A stretch of 64,000 nucleotides of DNA from an uncultured Methanomicrobiales archaeon (GCA_949320185.1 CASGHK010000033.1:1-64000), one strand, 5' to 3'. Positions 35,078 through 44,258 are shown, counted from the stretch's first letter. Translations and numbers: made by a program. Notes: generated by a model from the sequence alone, not told the origin.

Positions 35078-35584
35078 ATGAGTGCCGATGCCGCGACGGG
35101 CCGGGCTCGTCGATTCCTGATCCGCGAACGCTTCTTCGACCTCGGCGAGGATTACTCGATTCAGGACGAGGAGGGCCGGCCGGTCTACGTTGTCGACGGC
35201 CGTGTACTTGCCCTCAGAAAGACCTTCCTGCTCCGGGACCTCTCCGGTCGGGTGTGTGCACGGATCCGTGCGCCTCTGGTCTCCCTTCGTGAGACGATGG
35301 TGATCGAGCGGGAGGGCCTGCCGAGGGCGACCGTACGAAGGGCCCTGTTCACCCTTCTCCGTCCCCGGTACCACGTCGAGAGCTCCGATGGCGACCTCGA
35401 GGTGATTGGCGACATAATCGGGCGAGAGTATACGATCCAGCGGAGAGGGATGGAAGCAGCACGGGTCTCTCGACGCCTCTTCTCGATCCGGGAGACGTAC
35501 GGAGTGGAGGTGGCGCCAGGCGAGGATCCACTGATTCTGCTCTCGATCGCCGTTGCTCTCCAGGCCTTCCGTCCGGGGGAGTAG
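35078..35584 (+). CDS. LURP-one-related (LOR/tubby-like fold) protein
   Basis: 168-residue protein with the alternating beta-strand pattern of the LURP-one-related family: FLIRERFFDLGEDYSIQDEE, VVDGRVLALRKTFLLRD, then matching strands SSDGDLEVIGDIIGREYTIQ. The fold resembles tubby and scramblase domains, which bind membranes or lipids in eukaryotes; prokaryotic roles are unknown. GGAG sits 6 bases before the ATG. It follows the archaemetzincin-like gene after 49 bases and may share its transcript. Confidence 0.78.
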   Translation: MSADAATGRARRFLIRERFFDLGEDYSIQDEEGRPVYVVDGRVLALRKTFLLRDLSGRVCARIRAPLVSLRETMVIEREGLPRATVRRALFTLLRPRYHVESSDGDLEVIGDIIGREYTIQRRGMEAARVSRRLFSIRETYGVEVAPGEDPLILLSIAVALQAFRPGE

Positions 35585-35596
35585 CCGCTGGCGCGG

Positions 35597-36232
35597 TCAC
35601 TCGATTAGGACGAGACCGACCGAGGTGATGTCGGGACGGAGGATCCGTCCATACTCGAGGTCCCGCACCGGGATCGTCGTCATCTCCCATCCGACCTTGC
35701 GAGCGGTGGCGAAGACGTCCATCCCGGCCGCTTCCATGGATGGGCGGACGCGGTCCATCTCACGGCAGCACCGACGAAGCGACTCGTCGACAGACCCTGC
35801 CTGCTCTTCGGCGACGCACTCCTCGCAGAAGGCGCACGGGTAGCCACCGAATCCGAACGCCTTGTAATATCCGTCGTAGAATGCGGTCTTCTCGACCCGG
35901 TGGACCGTGGTGTTCACCCAGAGGATCAGGTCCCGGTAGAACATGTGGAAGTCGTCGGGGATCTCGTCCGGGCCGAAAGCGGGGCGACCCGGCACCCCGT
36001 CGAACCGGAGGAGCAGCCCGGTCTCGTACTCGGCCAGCATCGCGCGCGTCTCCGCCGGCGACGGTGCGTACGGCGGGCAGGAGAGGTGCTTGGCATACCC
36101 CTTACATCCGTACCGGCACTTGAACCGGACCCAGTCGCCGACAACGACCTCCCGTGCGCTGATCGGTGCAGCGCGCGCTCCCGCCTCTTCGGCGAGTTCG
36201 GTCAGCACCCGGACCTCATCCTCGCAGTTCAT
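35597..36232 (-). CDS. DUF2284 cysteine-rich metal-binding protein
   Basis: 211-residue protein with two Cys clusters: C39, C43 and C52 (CRYGCKGYAKHLSCPPYAP) and C133, C136, C139 (YPCAFCEEC). This is the DUF2284 pattern, a family found in methanogens and other anaerobes and predicted to bind an iron-sulfur cluster or another metal. Its biochemical role is unknown. An AT-rich element ATTAATAG on the minus strand about 35-45 bases upstream of the ATG is the probable promoter. Its 3' end lies 12 bases from the end of the convergent LOR gene. Confidence 0.85.
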   Translation of the reverse strand: MNCEDEVRVLTELAEEAGARAAPISAREVVVGDWVRFKCRYGCKGYAKHLSCPPYAPSPAETRAMLAEYETGLLLRFDGVPGRPAFGPDEIPDDFHMFYRDLILWVNTTVHRVEKTAFYDGYYKAFGFGGYPCAFCEECVAEEQAGSVDESLRRCCREMDRVRPSMEAAGMDVFATARKVGWEMTTIPVRDLEYGRILRPDITSVGLVLIE

Positions 36233-36428
36233 TATCCTTCCCGAACGAGATGGAGAACCCCGTACACTATTAATTCTTGTCCTTTCGAGGTCTCGTGGGA
36301 CAGGGTGTTCCTCGCCGCAACTGTTCGCATCTTTTATCCGGTCTTCCCGTCCTTCTCACCCGCTCGGCAGGAGTTCGCCGGAGCAGGGACCCGGTAGGTT
36401 CTATTCCTGCCGGGGGTACACCTGATCG

Positions 36429-36878
36429 ATGCACTGGACCGTCCGCCCATTCAGGGACGACGATTTCTCCGGAGTCTGGGCGATGGAACGGGGTGCGATT
36501 GAAAAGGGATACCCGTCCGCCGTCGTGGTCAGGCAGGCGGCGGAGCTTCACCCGGAGACCTTTCTCGTCGCGGCGGACACCGTCGGGCCCGCCGGGTACG
36601 TTATCGCCGCTCTGGCGTCTGATCCATCTGTGGGATGGGTCCTGAGACTCAGGGTTCGCGAGGACTGTCGTCGGTCGGGCTGCGGACGGGCCCTGCTCGG
36701 AGCGGCTCTCGAACGTCTTCGGGCCAGCGGCGTCGCACGGGTGCGGCTCACCGTCGCGCCCGGGAACGTGCCGGCGCTCTCGCTCTACCGGGAGATGGGT
36801 TTTACCGAGGAGTGCCGGCTCCCCGACTACTTCGGCCCCGGCGAGGACCGGCTCCTGCTCACATGTCCCACCCCCTGA
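36429..36878 (+). CDS. GNAT-family N-acetyltransferase (RimI-like)
   Basis: Acetyl-CoA-dependent acetyltransferase of 149 residues. The acetyl-CoA loop is LRVREDCRRSGCGRALL (motif RxxGxG, about 75-91), followed by RLTVAPGNVPALSLYREMGF, which closely matches RimI-type N-terminal or peptide acetyltransferases. Substrate is unknown. The last 52 bases overlap, tail to tail, the 3' end of trpA on the other strand, so the C-termini of both proteins are encoded by the same DNA. TTTTATCC about 90 bases upstream may be its promoter. Confidence 0.85.
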   Translation: MHWTVRPFRDDDFSGVWAMERGAIEKGYPSAVVVRQAAELHPETFLVAADTVGPAGYVIAALASDPSVGWVLRLRVREDCRRSGCGRALLGAALERLRASGVARVRLTVAPGNVPALSLYREMGFTEECRLPDYFGPGEDRLLLTCPTP

Positions 36879-37684
36879 GGTACAGCAGGACATCCCTCCA
36901 GGGCACCCCGTATCTCCCGGACTCGCGCGCCGAGGGCAGCGAGCAGTGCCTCTTCGTCGGTGGCATTGGCCTCGATGATCGAGACGAGCGCAGACCCGAC
37001 TATCACGCCGTCGGCTCCGAGGTCGGCCACCGCCCGGGCCTGTGCCGGCGTGGCGACCCCGAAACCGACCGTGATCGGCAGGTCCGTGACCTCACGGAGT
37101 CGTTTTAGGAGTGGCCCCACCGTTCCGGGGACATGGTCCCGCACCCCTGTCACACCCATCGTCGAGACCGCGTAGACGAACCCCCCGGCCTCTTTTCCGA
37201 TCCGGGCGAGCCGGCGGTCAGCGGTCGAGGGTGCGGCCATCAGGACGCGGTCGATCCCCGCATCACGGCAGGCGACCCCGAGAGCCTCCCCGTGTTCTAC
37301 CGGGAGGTCGACGCAGAGTATGCCGTCAACCCCAACCTCCGCCGCATCGCGGCAGAAGGCCTCGACTCCGTAACGGTAGAGATTGTTGTAATAACAAAGG
37401 AGGACGATCGGGACGGCGGTCTCGCAACGGACCTGCCGGACGAGGTCGAGGAGTCTTCCTGGGGTCATGCCTGCCTGGAGTGCACGGTTGTCCGCGCGTT
37501 CGATCACCGGGCCGTCACCCGTGGGATCGGAGAAGGGCATGCCGAGTTCGAGGACGTCGGCGCCCGCTCTGGCCAGTGTCGAGGCGATCCGTGTCGAGGT
37601 GTCAGGAGTGGGGTCGCCGGCGACGACGAACGTCACCAGCAGAGGTCGTGTCCGTGCCCGGAAGACCTCCAGGAGCCGGCTCAA
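36827..37684 (-). CDS. trpA: Tryptophan synthase alpha subunit
   Basis: Cleaves indole-3-glycerol phosphate to indole. The 285-residue TIM-barrel has [18 protein letters not shown] with the catalytic Asp, and the catalytic Glu position near residue 46. The start is a TTG that overlaps the trpB stop as TTGA, so translation is coupled to trpB; the encoded start LSRLLEVF lines up with other TrpA proteins. The C-terminus extends about 15-20 residues beyond the barrel and is the part overlapping the GNAT gene. Last gene of trpEGDCBA. Confidence 0.94.
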   Translation of the reverse strand: MSRLLEVFRARTRPLLVTFVVAGDPTPDTSTRIASTLARAGADVLELGMPFSDPTGDGPVIERADNRALQAGMTPGRLLDLVRQVRCETAVPIVLLCYYNNLYRYGVEAFCRDAAEVGVDGILCVDLPVEHGEALGVACRDAGIDRVLMAAPSTADRRLARIGKEAGGFVYAVSTMGVTGVRDHVPGTVGPLLKRLREVTDLPITVGFGVATPAQARAVADLGADGVIVGSALVSIIEANATDEEALLAALGARVREIRGALEGCPAVPQGVGHVSRSRSSPGPK

Positions 37685-38859
37685 ACCACCACACCCCGCT
37701 GCCGCGCCAGGTCGTGCATATCCTTGTCGCCACGGCCCGAGATGGTGATCACCATGATCTCGTCGGGGGTGAGGCTTCCGGCGCAGTGCCGGGCCCCGGC
37801 GATCGCGTGGGCCGACTCGAGCGCGGGGATGATCCCCTCCCGGCGCGCCAGATACCCGAGGGCATCGACCGCCTCGGTGTCAGTGACGGCGGTGCACGCA
37901 ATCCTCCCCTGTTCCTGGAGGTCCGCGAGCTCGGGGCCGACGCCGGGATAATCGAGTCCGGCAGCGATGGAGTGGGTCTCGGCGACCTGGCCCTCCGGGT
38001 CCTGGAGCAGGTAGGAGAGTGTCCCGTGGAGCACGCCGGGAGAGCCGCAGCAGAGGGTTGCCCCGTGACAGCCGGTCGAGACCCCCTCTCCGCCCGCCTC
38101 CACGCCGAGCATCCGGATGCCGGGGTCGGCGAGGGACGGAGCGAAGGTCCCGATGGCGTTCGACCCTCCACCAATGCAGGCCACCAGGAGGTCCGGCAGA
38201 CGCCCTGCGGCCGCGAGGCACTGGGCTCGGAGCTCGGTCCCGATCACCGCCTGGAAGTCCCGGACCATGGTGGGGTACGGGTGAGGCCCCGCCGCGGTCC
38301 CGAGCAGGTAGTGCGTTGACTCCGACGAGGCGGTCCAGTCGCGGAGAGCCGCATTGACCGCATCTTTCAGGGTACGGGTGCCGGACTCCACTGCGTGGAC
38401 CCTGGCACCGAGCAGCTCCATGCGGAAGACGTTGAGCCGCTGGCGCTCGATGTCAGCCGCTCCCATGTAGATTTCGACCGGGAGACCGAGCGCCGCCCCC
38501 ACGATCGCTGTCGCGACCCCGTGCTGGCCGGCCCCTGTCTCGGCGATCAGCCGTGTCCTACCCATGTACCGGGCGAGCAGGGCCTGACCGAGCGTGTTGT
38601 TCAGCTTGTGGGCCCCGCCGTGGAGCAGGTCCTCACGCTTGAGGTAGACCCGGCATCCCAGGTCCTCGGAGATCCGGGGCGCGAAGGTGAGCGGCGTGGG
38701 ACGCCCGGCAAACTCGGCGAGATACCGGTCGAGTTCGTTCTGCGCGGTCTGGTCCTTTCGAAACCGTTCGTACCCGGTCTCGAGCTCGATCACCGCCTCC
38801 ATCAGCGCCTCGGGGAGGTACTGGCCCCCGAAGGCACCGAATCGTCCGTCTGGGGTCAT
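37681..38859 (-). CDS. trpB: Tryptophan synthase beta subunit
   Basis: PLP enzyme of 392 residues that joins indole and serine. The PLP lysine lies in [12 protein letters not shown] (about 82-93), the catalytic Glu in AETGAGQHG, and the phosphate-binding loop in GGGSNAIG. This is a TrpB1-type protein, the form that pairs with TrpA, not the stand-alone TrpB2. The ATG overlaps the trpC stop (ATGA). Confidence 0.96.
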   Translation of the reverse strand: MTPDGRFGAFGGQYLPEALMEAVIELETGYERFRKDQTAQNELDRYLAEFAGRPTPLTFAPRISEDLGCRVYLKREDLLHGGAHKLNNTLGQALLARYMGRTRLIAETGAGQHGVATAIVGAALGLPVEIYMGAADIERQRLNVFRMELLGARVHAVESGTRTLKDAVNAALRDWTASSESTHYLLGTAAGPHPYPTMVRDFQAVIGTELRAQCLAAAGRLPDLLVACIGGGSNAIGTFAPSLADPGIRMLGVEAGGEGVSTGCHGATLCCGSPGVLHGTLSYLLQDPEGQVAETHSIAAGLDYPGVGPELADLQEQGRIACTAVTDTEAVDALGYLARREGIIPALESAHAIAGARHCAGSLTPDEIMVITISGRGDKDMHDLARQRGVVV

Positions 38860-39611
38860 GCGGAACAGAGCTCCCGCAGGGCGCCTGCCGGAGAGGGAGA
38901 CCGCATCAGAGCTGTTCCGATCAGTACCGCGTCGCAGTCGGGGGCGAGACGGCGGAGATCGGCGGGGATGTTTACACCACTCATCGAGATTACCGTCCGG
39001 CCCTCTGCCCGGAGTCGCGGGCCCAGCCTGGACGTGGTGGCGAGTTCGATCTTCAGGGTCTCGAGGTCACGGTTGTTCACCCCGATCAACGCTGCACCGG
39101 TTCCGAGCGCCTGCTCGACCTCACGCTCAGTGCGGACCTCCACGAGCGGTTCGAGACCGAGTGCATGGGAGCGATCGACGAACTCCCCGATCCGGTCCCC
39201 GAGGACCCGGACGATCAGGAGGACCGCATCGGCTCCGAGCGCACGCGTCTCGGCCAGCTGCCGTTTGTCGACGATGAAGTCTTTTCGGAGGACCGGGACG
39301 GAGACCTCAGCTCGGACCTCGCCGAACCGATCGGGGGCGCCGCGGAAGAACATGGGCTCAGTCACGAGCGATAGCGCGCAGGCTCCGGCACCGGCCAGTT
39401 CGCGGGCGAGGGAACCATGGTCGAGGACGTCCCGGATCAGGCCCTGTGTGGGCGACGCCGGCTTGATCTCAGCGATCACCGCAGTGGGATCGGGACAGTT
39501 CCGGATCGCAGCTTCGAGCGAGCGAACCGGGTCGGCGCCCGCAAGGTCGGTGTCTGTCGGGAGGGTCGCGCTCCGCAACCGGGCGGCCCGAATCACGTCG
39601 TCGAGAAACAT
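38856..39611 (-). CDS. trpC: Indole-3-glycerol-phosphate synthase
   Basis: Ring closure of CdRP to indoleglycerol phosphate. The 251-residue TIM-barrel has [11 protein letters not shown] with the catalytic Lys, VLRKDFIVD, and [11 protein letters not shown]. It is not fused to trpF, which is encoded elsewhere in the window. It starts within the last 19 bases of trpD. Confidence 0.95.
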   Translation of the reverse strand: MFLDDVIRAARLRSATLPTDTDLAGADPVRSLEAAIRNCPDPTAVIAEIKPASPTQGLIRDVLDHGSLARELAGAGACALSLVTEPMFFRGAPDRFGEVRAEVSVPVLRKDFIVDKRQLAETRALGADAVLLIVRVLGDRIGEFVDRSHALGLEPLVEVRTEREVEQALGTGAALIGVNNRDLETLKIELATTSRLGPRLRAEGRTVISMSGVNIPADLRRLAPDCDAVLIGTALMRSPSPAGALRELCSA

Positions 39612-40624
39612 GGTACACCTCCAGTTGCACGGACCAGCCGTTCGAGCCGGTCGAGGGCCGCCCCTCGTTCAACAGCGCGTTCGGCGGCTGATAGCCCCCC
39701 GGCGAGGTCACGGGCCCGTCCTCCGAGGAGGATCGCTGCAGCCGCGTTGAGCAGCACGATCTCACGTGCCGGTCCCCCGGCTCCTTCGAGTACCTCCACG
39801 ACCATTCCTGCGTTCTCGACTGGCCCTCCACCCCGGAGCGCTGATGCCGGCACCCGGGAGAGACCGAGTTCCTCAGGCGCGATCGTGAAGGTCTCGATCG
39901 CTCCCCGGTTGAGCTCGGCGACCTGGCTCTCCCCGGTCGTGGTCAACTCGTCCAGCCCTGACCCGTGGACGACCCAGGCCCGCTCCCTGCCGAGGGTAAC
40001 GAGCGCCCCGGCGACGGGAAGGACGAGCGCGGGGTCGTATACCCCGAGGAGCTGGGCGTCGGCCTGCGCCGGGTTGAGGAGCGGCCCGAGGACGTTGAAG
40101 ACGGTCCGGATGCCGATCTCCCTCCGGACGGCAGCCGCGTACCGCATGGCCGGGTGGTGGGCCGGGGCATGGAGATAGACGATCCCCGCCTCCGCCATAA
40201 CCCGCGCCTCGTCTCCGGGCGTCAGGGGGAGCCGCACGCCGAGCGCTTCGAGGACGTCGGCAGAGCCGCAACCAGATGAGACGGCCCTGTTTCCGTGCTT
40301 CGCGACACTGACTCCAGCGCCGGCTGCCACCAGCGCGGCGGCGGTCGAGATATTGAGGCTCATGGAGCCGTCCCCGCCAGTTCCGCAGGTGTCGACGAGT
40401 GGGCCGCACGAGGGAAGCCGGACTGTGCGGGCGACCTCCCCCATCGCTCGCGCGAAGGCGGCGATCTCCGACGCGGTCTCGCCCCGGGTGCGGAGGGCGG
40501 CGAGAAGCCCGCCGAGCTGACCGTCCGTCACCTCTCCGTGCATCACGCTCCGCATCGCCCCCGCCGCCAGTGCGGGTGAGAGTTCCCGGCCTCCGACAGC
40601 TGCCGCTATCGCGTCCCGGATCAT
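39593..40624 (-). CDS. trpD: Anthranilate phosphoribosyltransferase
   Basis: Transfers phosphoribose from PRPP to anthranilate. The 343-residue protein has the PRPP-binding signature VDTCGTGGDGSMSLNIST (about 79-96), KHGNRAVSSGCGSADVLEALG and the NVLGPLLNP motif. ATG 40624 overlaps the trpG stop (ATGA). It is separate from trpG, unlike the fused bacterial forms. Confidence 0.95.
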   Translation of the reverse strand: MIRDAIAAAVGGRELSPALAAGAMRSVMHGEVTDGQLGGLLAALRTRGETASEIAAFARAMGEVARTVRLPSCGPLVDTCGTGGDGSMSLNISTAAALVAAGAGVSVAKHGNRAVSSGCGSADVLEALGVRLPLTPGDEARVMAEAGIVYLHAPAHHPAMRYAAAVRREIGIRTVFNVLGPLLNPAQADAQLLGVYDPALVLPVAGALVTLGRERAWVVHGSGLDELTTTGESQVAELNRGAIETFTIAPEELGLSRVPASALRGGGPVENAGMVVEVLEGAGGPAREIVLLNAAAAILLGGRARDLAGGLSAAERAVERGAALDRLERLVRATGGVPCFSTT

Positions 40625-41202
40625 GATGCCGCCCCTCCCGTGTCGAGAAACCGCCTGATCAGGGCATCCCCGTCCCGGGTGAGGTACGACTCGGGGTGGA
40701 ACTGGACCCCCTCTATCGGGAATACCCGGTGGCGCACTCCCATGACGGTCCCGTCCTCGACCGCCCGGGCCGTGACGAGGAGCTCCGGAGGGAGGGACGC
40801 CTCGTCCGCGACGAGTGAATGGTACCGGATGGCCGTGATCGGCGATCGGAGACCGGTGTAGATCCCCCGTCCATCATGGACGATGGTCGCTTCCTTCCCG
40901 TGGACCACCAGCGGCGCCCTCTCGATCTTCCCTCCGAAGGCGGCACAGATCGCCTGGTGACCGAGGCAGACCCCGAGGGTGGGGACCCGACAGGAGAGCC
41001 CTTCGAGCACCGCTCGAAAGAGGGGGACCGATGACGGCCCGCCGGGCCCGGGGGAGAGGAGGATCCGGTCGCAGGGAACGGATGCGACATGGTCGAGGGA
41101 CGCGTCGGCGGTGACCACTGTCACACGGGCCCCGAGCCGCCCGAGCTGCTGGGAGAGGTTGTGGGTGAACGAGTCGAACGCGTCGATGACGAGAACCCTC
41201 AT
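40621..41202 (-). CDS. trpG: Anthranilate synthase component II (glutamine amidotransferase)
   Basis: Supplies ammonia from glutamine to TrpE. The 193-residue class I amidotransferase has the nucleophile Cys in LGVCLGHQAIC (about residue 79) and the His-Glu of the triad in VQFHPESYLT. ATG overlaps the trpE stop (ATGA). Being inside the trp unit favours anthranilate over p-aminobenzoate synthesis. Confidence 0.95.
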   Translation of the reverse strand: MRVLVIDAFDSFTHNLSQQLGRLGARVTVVTADASLDHVASVPCDRILLSPGPGGPSSVPLFRAVLEGLSCRVPTLGVCLGHQAICAAFGGKIERAPLVVHGKEATIVHDGRGIYTGLRSPITAIRYHSLVADEASLPPELLVTARAVEDGTVMGVRHRVFPIEGVQFHPESYLTRDGDALIRRFLDTGGAAS

Positions 41203-42704
41203 CCCATACCTCCCGTTCCGGCAGCGAGCGCCCGCAGGATCCCGGACGCCTTCGCCTCGGTCTCGGCGAACTCGAGTGACGGCACCGAGTCCGCGACGAC
41301 GCCGGCACCGACCTGGACCGAGGCGGTCCCCTCGCGGATGACCGCGGTCCGGATCGCGATCGCGAGATCCATCGGGCCGCGCAGGTCGAGGTGTCCGATC
41401 GCCCCGGCGTAGACCCCGCGCGGCTCGGGTTCCAGGGCTTCGATTAGCTCCATCGCGCGGAGGCGCGGCGCCCCAGAGACGGTGCCGGCAGGAAAGACGG
41501 CGGCGAGGACACCGACCTGGTCCTGGCCGCTCCCGAGGGCTCCGGAGACAGTCGAGACCAGGTGCTGGACAGTCGAGAACCGCTCGACGTCCATAAACCG
41601 CTCCACCGTTACGGTCCCCGTCTCGCAGATCCTCCCGAGGTCGCTCCGGGCGAGGTCGACGAGCATCAGGTGCTCCGCGCGCTCCTTCGGATCGGCAAGG
41701 AGTTCGGCAGCAAGTCGGTCGTCCGCTGACCGGTCGGCACCGCGCGGACGGGTGCCGGCGATCGGCACGGTCATGACGCGGCGCCCCTCAACCTGGATGA
41801 GCATCTCAGGGCTCGAACCGACGATCGCCCGGTCATCCTCCTCGATAAGGTAGAGGTACGGTCCCGGCGTCCCGGAACGGAGCGCCCTGTAGACGGCGAG
41901 CGGGTCACCCGTGAAGGGGAGGTCGATGCGCCGGGAGACCACGACCTGGAGGCAGTCACCCGCATGGACGTACCCGACCGCGCTCGCAACCGCGTCCTCG
42001 AACCTGGCTCTATCGGATTGAGTTTCAGTTCGAACGAGGTCATCTGGAGGATCCGGCGGTGCCGCCTCCCCCGGTCCAACCGTCTCGATGGCGGCCTGGA
42101 GGCGCGACAGGCGCCGGTCGATCTCGACGGACACGGTATCGGGGTCGTCCCCGGGATGCACGAGCGGAGCGGTAACGATGTTGCAGGTCCTGGCTACATG
42201 GTCGATAACGAGCCGGTCTTCGGCCAGGTGCAGCCTGGCGAGCGGACCGTCGGGGGTGCGGCGCGGACCGACCGGCGTGCCCCGATGGAGGGCGGTCGCG
42301 AACTCGTAGGCAAACGAACCGACGAACCCGACGGCATAGCGAGGGACCGGGACGTCCGCCACCCTGAACCGGGGAAGGAGCGCGCGCAGAGTGTGGGCAC
42401 CTCCTGCTCCTTTTACTCCATCGGCGAGTTCAATCAGTTTCCTGTCGCCGGTAATCTTGAGACCTTCCTCGTGAACGTCAATCGTGAGTGACGGGTCGGC
42501 CCCCAGGCAGGAGAACCGGGCCTGGCTGCCCGGCCCCTCGACCGACTCCAGGAGGAAACCGGTCCTGCCCCGGAGAGCCTCGTAGAAGCGCACGGGGGAC
42601 CGCCCACCGAGCGGCTCGGTCCAATAGGAGGGGACGAAACAGGGCCGGTCGATCTCCCGAATGAGAGAGCGAAGCCGTTCGGCCTCGTTCATGACACGGG
42701 GCAT
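41199..42704 (-). CDS. trpE: Anthranilate synthase component I
   Basis: Converts chorismate to anthranilate; 501 residues. Chorismate-binding motifs are PIAGTRPRG, LMLVDLARSDLGRICETG and PAGTVSGAPRLRAMELI. The N-terminal part contains LLESVEG, the segment that carries the tryptophan feedback site in this family. First gene of trpEGDCBA. ATG 42704 has AGGGGA upstream; ATG 42692 is an in-frame alternative. A cluster of GTAC-core boxes covers the promoter, so the unit is probably repressed by tryptophan. Confidence 0.95.
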   Translation of the reverse strand: MPRVMNEAERLRSLIREIDRPCFVPSYWTEPLGGRSPVRFYEALRGRTGFLLESVEGPGSQARFSCLGADPSLTIDVHEEGLKITGDRKLIELADGVKGAGGAHTLRALLPRFRVADVPVPRYAVGFVGSFAYEFATALHRGTPVGPRRTPDGPLARLHLAEDRLVIDHVARTCNIVTAPLVHPGDDPDTVSVEIDRRLSRLQAAIETVGPGEAAPPDPPDDLVRTETQSDRARFEDAVASAVGYVHAGDCLQVVVSRRIDLPFTGDPLAVYRALRSGTPGPYLYLIEEDDRAIVGSSPEMLIQVEGRRVMTVPIAGTRPRGADRSADDRLAAELLADPKERAEHLMLVDLARSDLGRICETGTVTVERFMDVERFSTVQHLVSTVSGALGSGQDQVGVLAAVFPAGTVSGAPRLRAMELIEALEPEPRGVYAGAIGHLDLRGPMDLAIAIRTAVIREGTASVQVGAGVVADSVPSLEFAETEAKASGILRALAAGTGGMG

Positions 42705-42741
42705 GGTGCGTCCCCTGTCCTTAGAAGATTGTGTCCATCAA

Positions 42742-42795
42742 TGTACAACATCGTACATTTGATAGACGATGTACGTATTTATTCATTGTTGTACA
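42742..42795. promoter_or_regulatory. TRP-box-like operator array in front of trpE
   Basis: Four GTAC-core hexamers occur within 54 bases: TGTACA 42742-42747, CGTACA 42752-42757, TGTACG 42770-42775 and TGTACA 42790-42795. Centre-to-centre distances are 10, 18 and 20 bases, close to whole helical turns. The first two form the inverted repeat ATGTAC-N6-GTACAT. TGTACA is the TRP-box consensus bound by the tryptophan repressor TrpY of Methanothermobacter in the same position. Here the boxes flank the TATA box and cover the predicted transcript start. Confidence 0.7.
42776..42783 (-). promoter_or_regulatory. TATA box of trpEGDCBA
   Basis: AATAAATA on the minus strand, between two of the GTAC-core boxes and 72-79 bases before the trpE ATG. 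It predicts a transcript start near 42752, inside the inverted repeat. Confidence 0.6.
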
Positions 42796-42801
42796 AAAAA
42801 A
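42795..42801 (-). terminator. T7 run after the HTH-PAS gene
   Basis: Seven T on the minus strand, 8 bases after the TAA of the upstream HTH-PAS gene, preceded by an AT-rich stretch. It would end that transcript just before the trp promoter and abuts the outermost TRP-box-like hexamer. Confidence 0.5.
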
Positions 42802-42808
42802 TTCAATT

Positions 42809-44104
42809 TTAAAAAGAGATCTCGGGCGGGTCGAGGATTACCCCAACCAGCACCGGCATGCCATCGCTGCCTGTTCTCAGGGCCATCTTCCGGACCAAGA
42901 CGCGGCGGGAGCCGTCTCGAGATCCAAGTGTCGTGCAGTAGAGCGACTCGCCCGTCCTGTCGAAGACGTCCTCGTCCGTTGCGACGAAAGCGGCCAGGTA
43001 CTCGGGCCGGACAAGGTCGTTAACTCTCTGTCCGGGGATCTCACCCTGCTCCTTCTCGAACATCTCGGCGAACGCGCGGTTGCACCCGACAAAGACGCTG
43101 TCCCGGCCGATCGCGTAGAGCGGGTGCGGGAACTCGTTCATGAAGTAGCGGACGAAGAGCGCCTGTTTCTGTAGCTCCTCCTCGGCGATGCGCGCCTCCG
43201 TCTCGTCGGTCAGCACGATATATTTATTGAGTCGCCCCTCGCTCGTGACGACGGTGAAACGGGCACGAAGGTATCGATCTGTCCCGTCCTTGCGACGCGC
43301 CCAGAAACGAAACTCGTCCGGCACCTCCCCCGTCCTGAGGTGCCGATCGAAGAGCTGGGAGACACGTCTGCTCTCCCCGGGAGCGATGAACGCCAGCGGG
43401 GGGAGTGCACCGAGCTCCTCCTTCGTGTACCCCAGGATCTCGGTCGCGCGCCGGTTCATGAAGACGAACTCGGCGTCCCTCGCGATCAGGATCCCGTCCT
43501 GGACGTTCTCGGCAAGACCTCGAAAGAGGGCCTCCGACTCGGTAAGAGCGATCTCCGCCCGACGGTGCTCAGTGATGTCCCCAAGGATCACCACCGTGCC
43601 CTGCTCACCCTGTTCGAAGACCATCGGGACGACGCGGCACCAGTACCAGCGCTCATCCTCACCCTCCAGGTGGATCTCGTCGTGAGCGGCTCCGCCATCC
43701 ACCGCCGCCTGGTCAAGGTGCCCGATGAGGTCCACGATCCGGGGATCGGGCGCGGGAAGGTGCTTGAGCCGCTGCCCGAGCATACGTTCGCGCGAAAGGC
43801 CGATCAGCTCGATGGCTGCATCGTTCGCCTCGGTCACCCGCCGCTCCTCGTCGAGGACCAGGATCGGCTCCGTGGTGATCGAGAGCATCGACGCGAGGGG
43901 GAGACGCTTGGCGAGCGTAAAGACCTTCGCCATGCCGAACGAGCGCATCTCCACCTGGCCCGAGGCCCGAAGGACATCAAGGTACCGACCGACCGAATGC
44001 TTGTTCTTTTCGAGCACCCGGGCGATCTCCGTTACGGACATCCCCTGTCGGTGCTCGCGGAGGATCTCCCTGATCCGTGCAAGCTCACCCTCGATCCTGG
44101 CCAT
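42809..44104 (-). CDS. HTH-PAS sensor protein without kinase domain
   Basis: 431-residue protein combining an N-terminal winged helix (about 1-65: MSVTEIARVLEKNKHSVGRY, then the wing VEMRSFGMAKVFTLAKR) with three PAS domains (about 72-185, 188-305 and 312-431). No histidine kinase or other output follows, so it is probably a one-component regulator whose PAS domains sense redox, gas or a ligand. The architecture and the wing sequence are shared with another gene at 54641-56434. ATG 44104 has a TATA box 24-35 bases upstream, which implies a nearly leaderless message. Confidence 0.82.
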   Translation of the reverse strand: MARIEGELARIREILREHRQGMSVTEIARVLEKNKHSVGRYLDVLRASGQVEMRSFGMAKVFTLAKRLPLASMLSITTEPILVLDEERRVTEANDAAIELIGLSRERMLGQRLKHLPAPDPRIVDLIGHLDQAAVDGGAAHDEIHLEGEDERWYWCRVVPMVFEQGEQGTVVILGDITEHRRAEIALTESEALFRGLAENVQDGILIARDAEFVFMNRRATEILGYTKEELGALPPLAFIAPGESRRVSQLFDRHLRTGEVPDEFRFWARRKDGTDRYLRARFTVVTSEGRLNKYIVLTDETEARIAEEELQKQALFVRYFMNEFPHPLYAIGRDSVFVGCNRAFAEMFEKEQGEIPGQRVNDLVRPEYLAAFVATDEDVFDRTGESLYCTTLGSRDGSRRVLVRKMALRTGSDGMPVLVGVILDPPEISF

Positions 44105-44127
44105 CCCTTAAGGTGGTGCACTCGAAC

Positions 44128-44139
44128 TATATTTATTTC
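44128..44139 (-). promoter_or_regulatory. TATA box of the HTH-PAS gene
   Basis: AAATAAATATAG on the minus strand, 24-35 bases before the ATG at 44104; predicts transcription from about 5 bases before the start codon. Confidence 0.6.
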
Positions 44140-44208
44140 TATCCCTCATTTGTATCCTTTATGGGAGCCCTACTGGGTGTCCATCAAGTGTAACCTATAC
44201 TCAAAATG

Positions 44209-44220
44209 TTTAAATAATAT
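44209..44220 (+). promoter_or_regulatory. TATA box of the COG1361/RND unit
   Basis: TTTAAATAATAT, 39-50 bases before the ATG at 44259. The transcript would begin near 44240 and include GGAG at 44247-44250 as ribosome-binding site. Confidence 0.6.
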
Positions 44221-44258
44221 CGAGTATTTTCTATACAGGCATACGCGGAGCAATCGTC

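Noticed and set aside
36429-36878. Considered reading the GNAT gene or the end of trpA as spurious because of their 52-base overlap
   Set aside because: Both show full family motifs and normal C-terminal regions, so both are retained.
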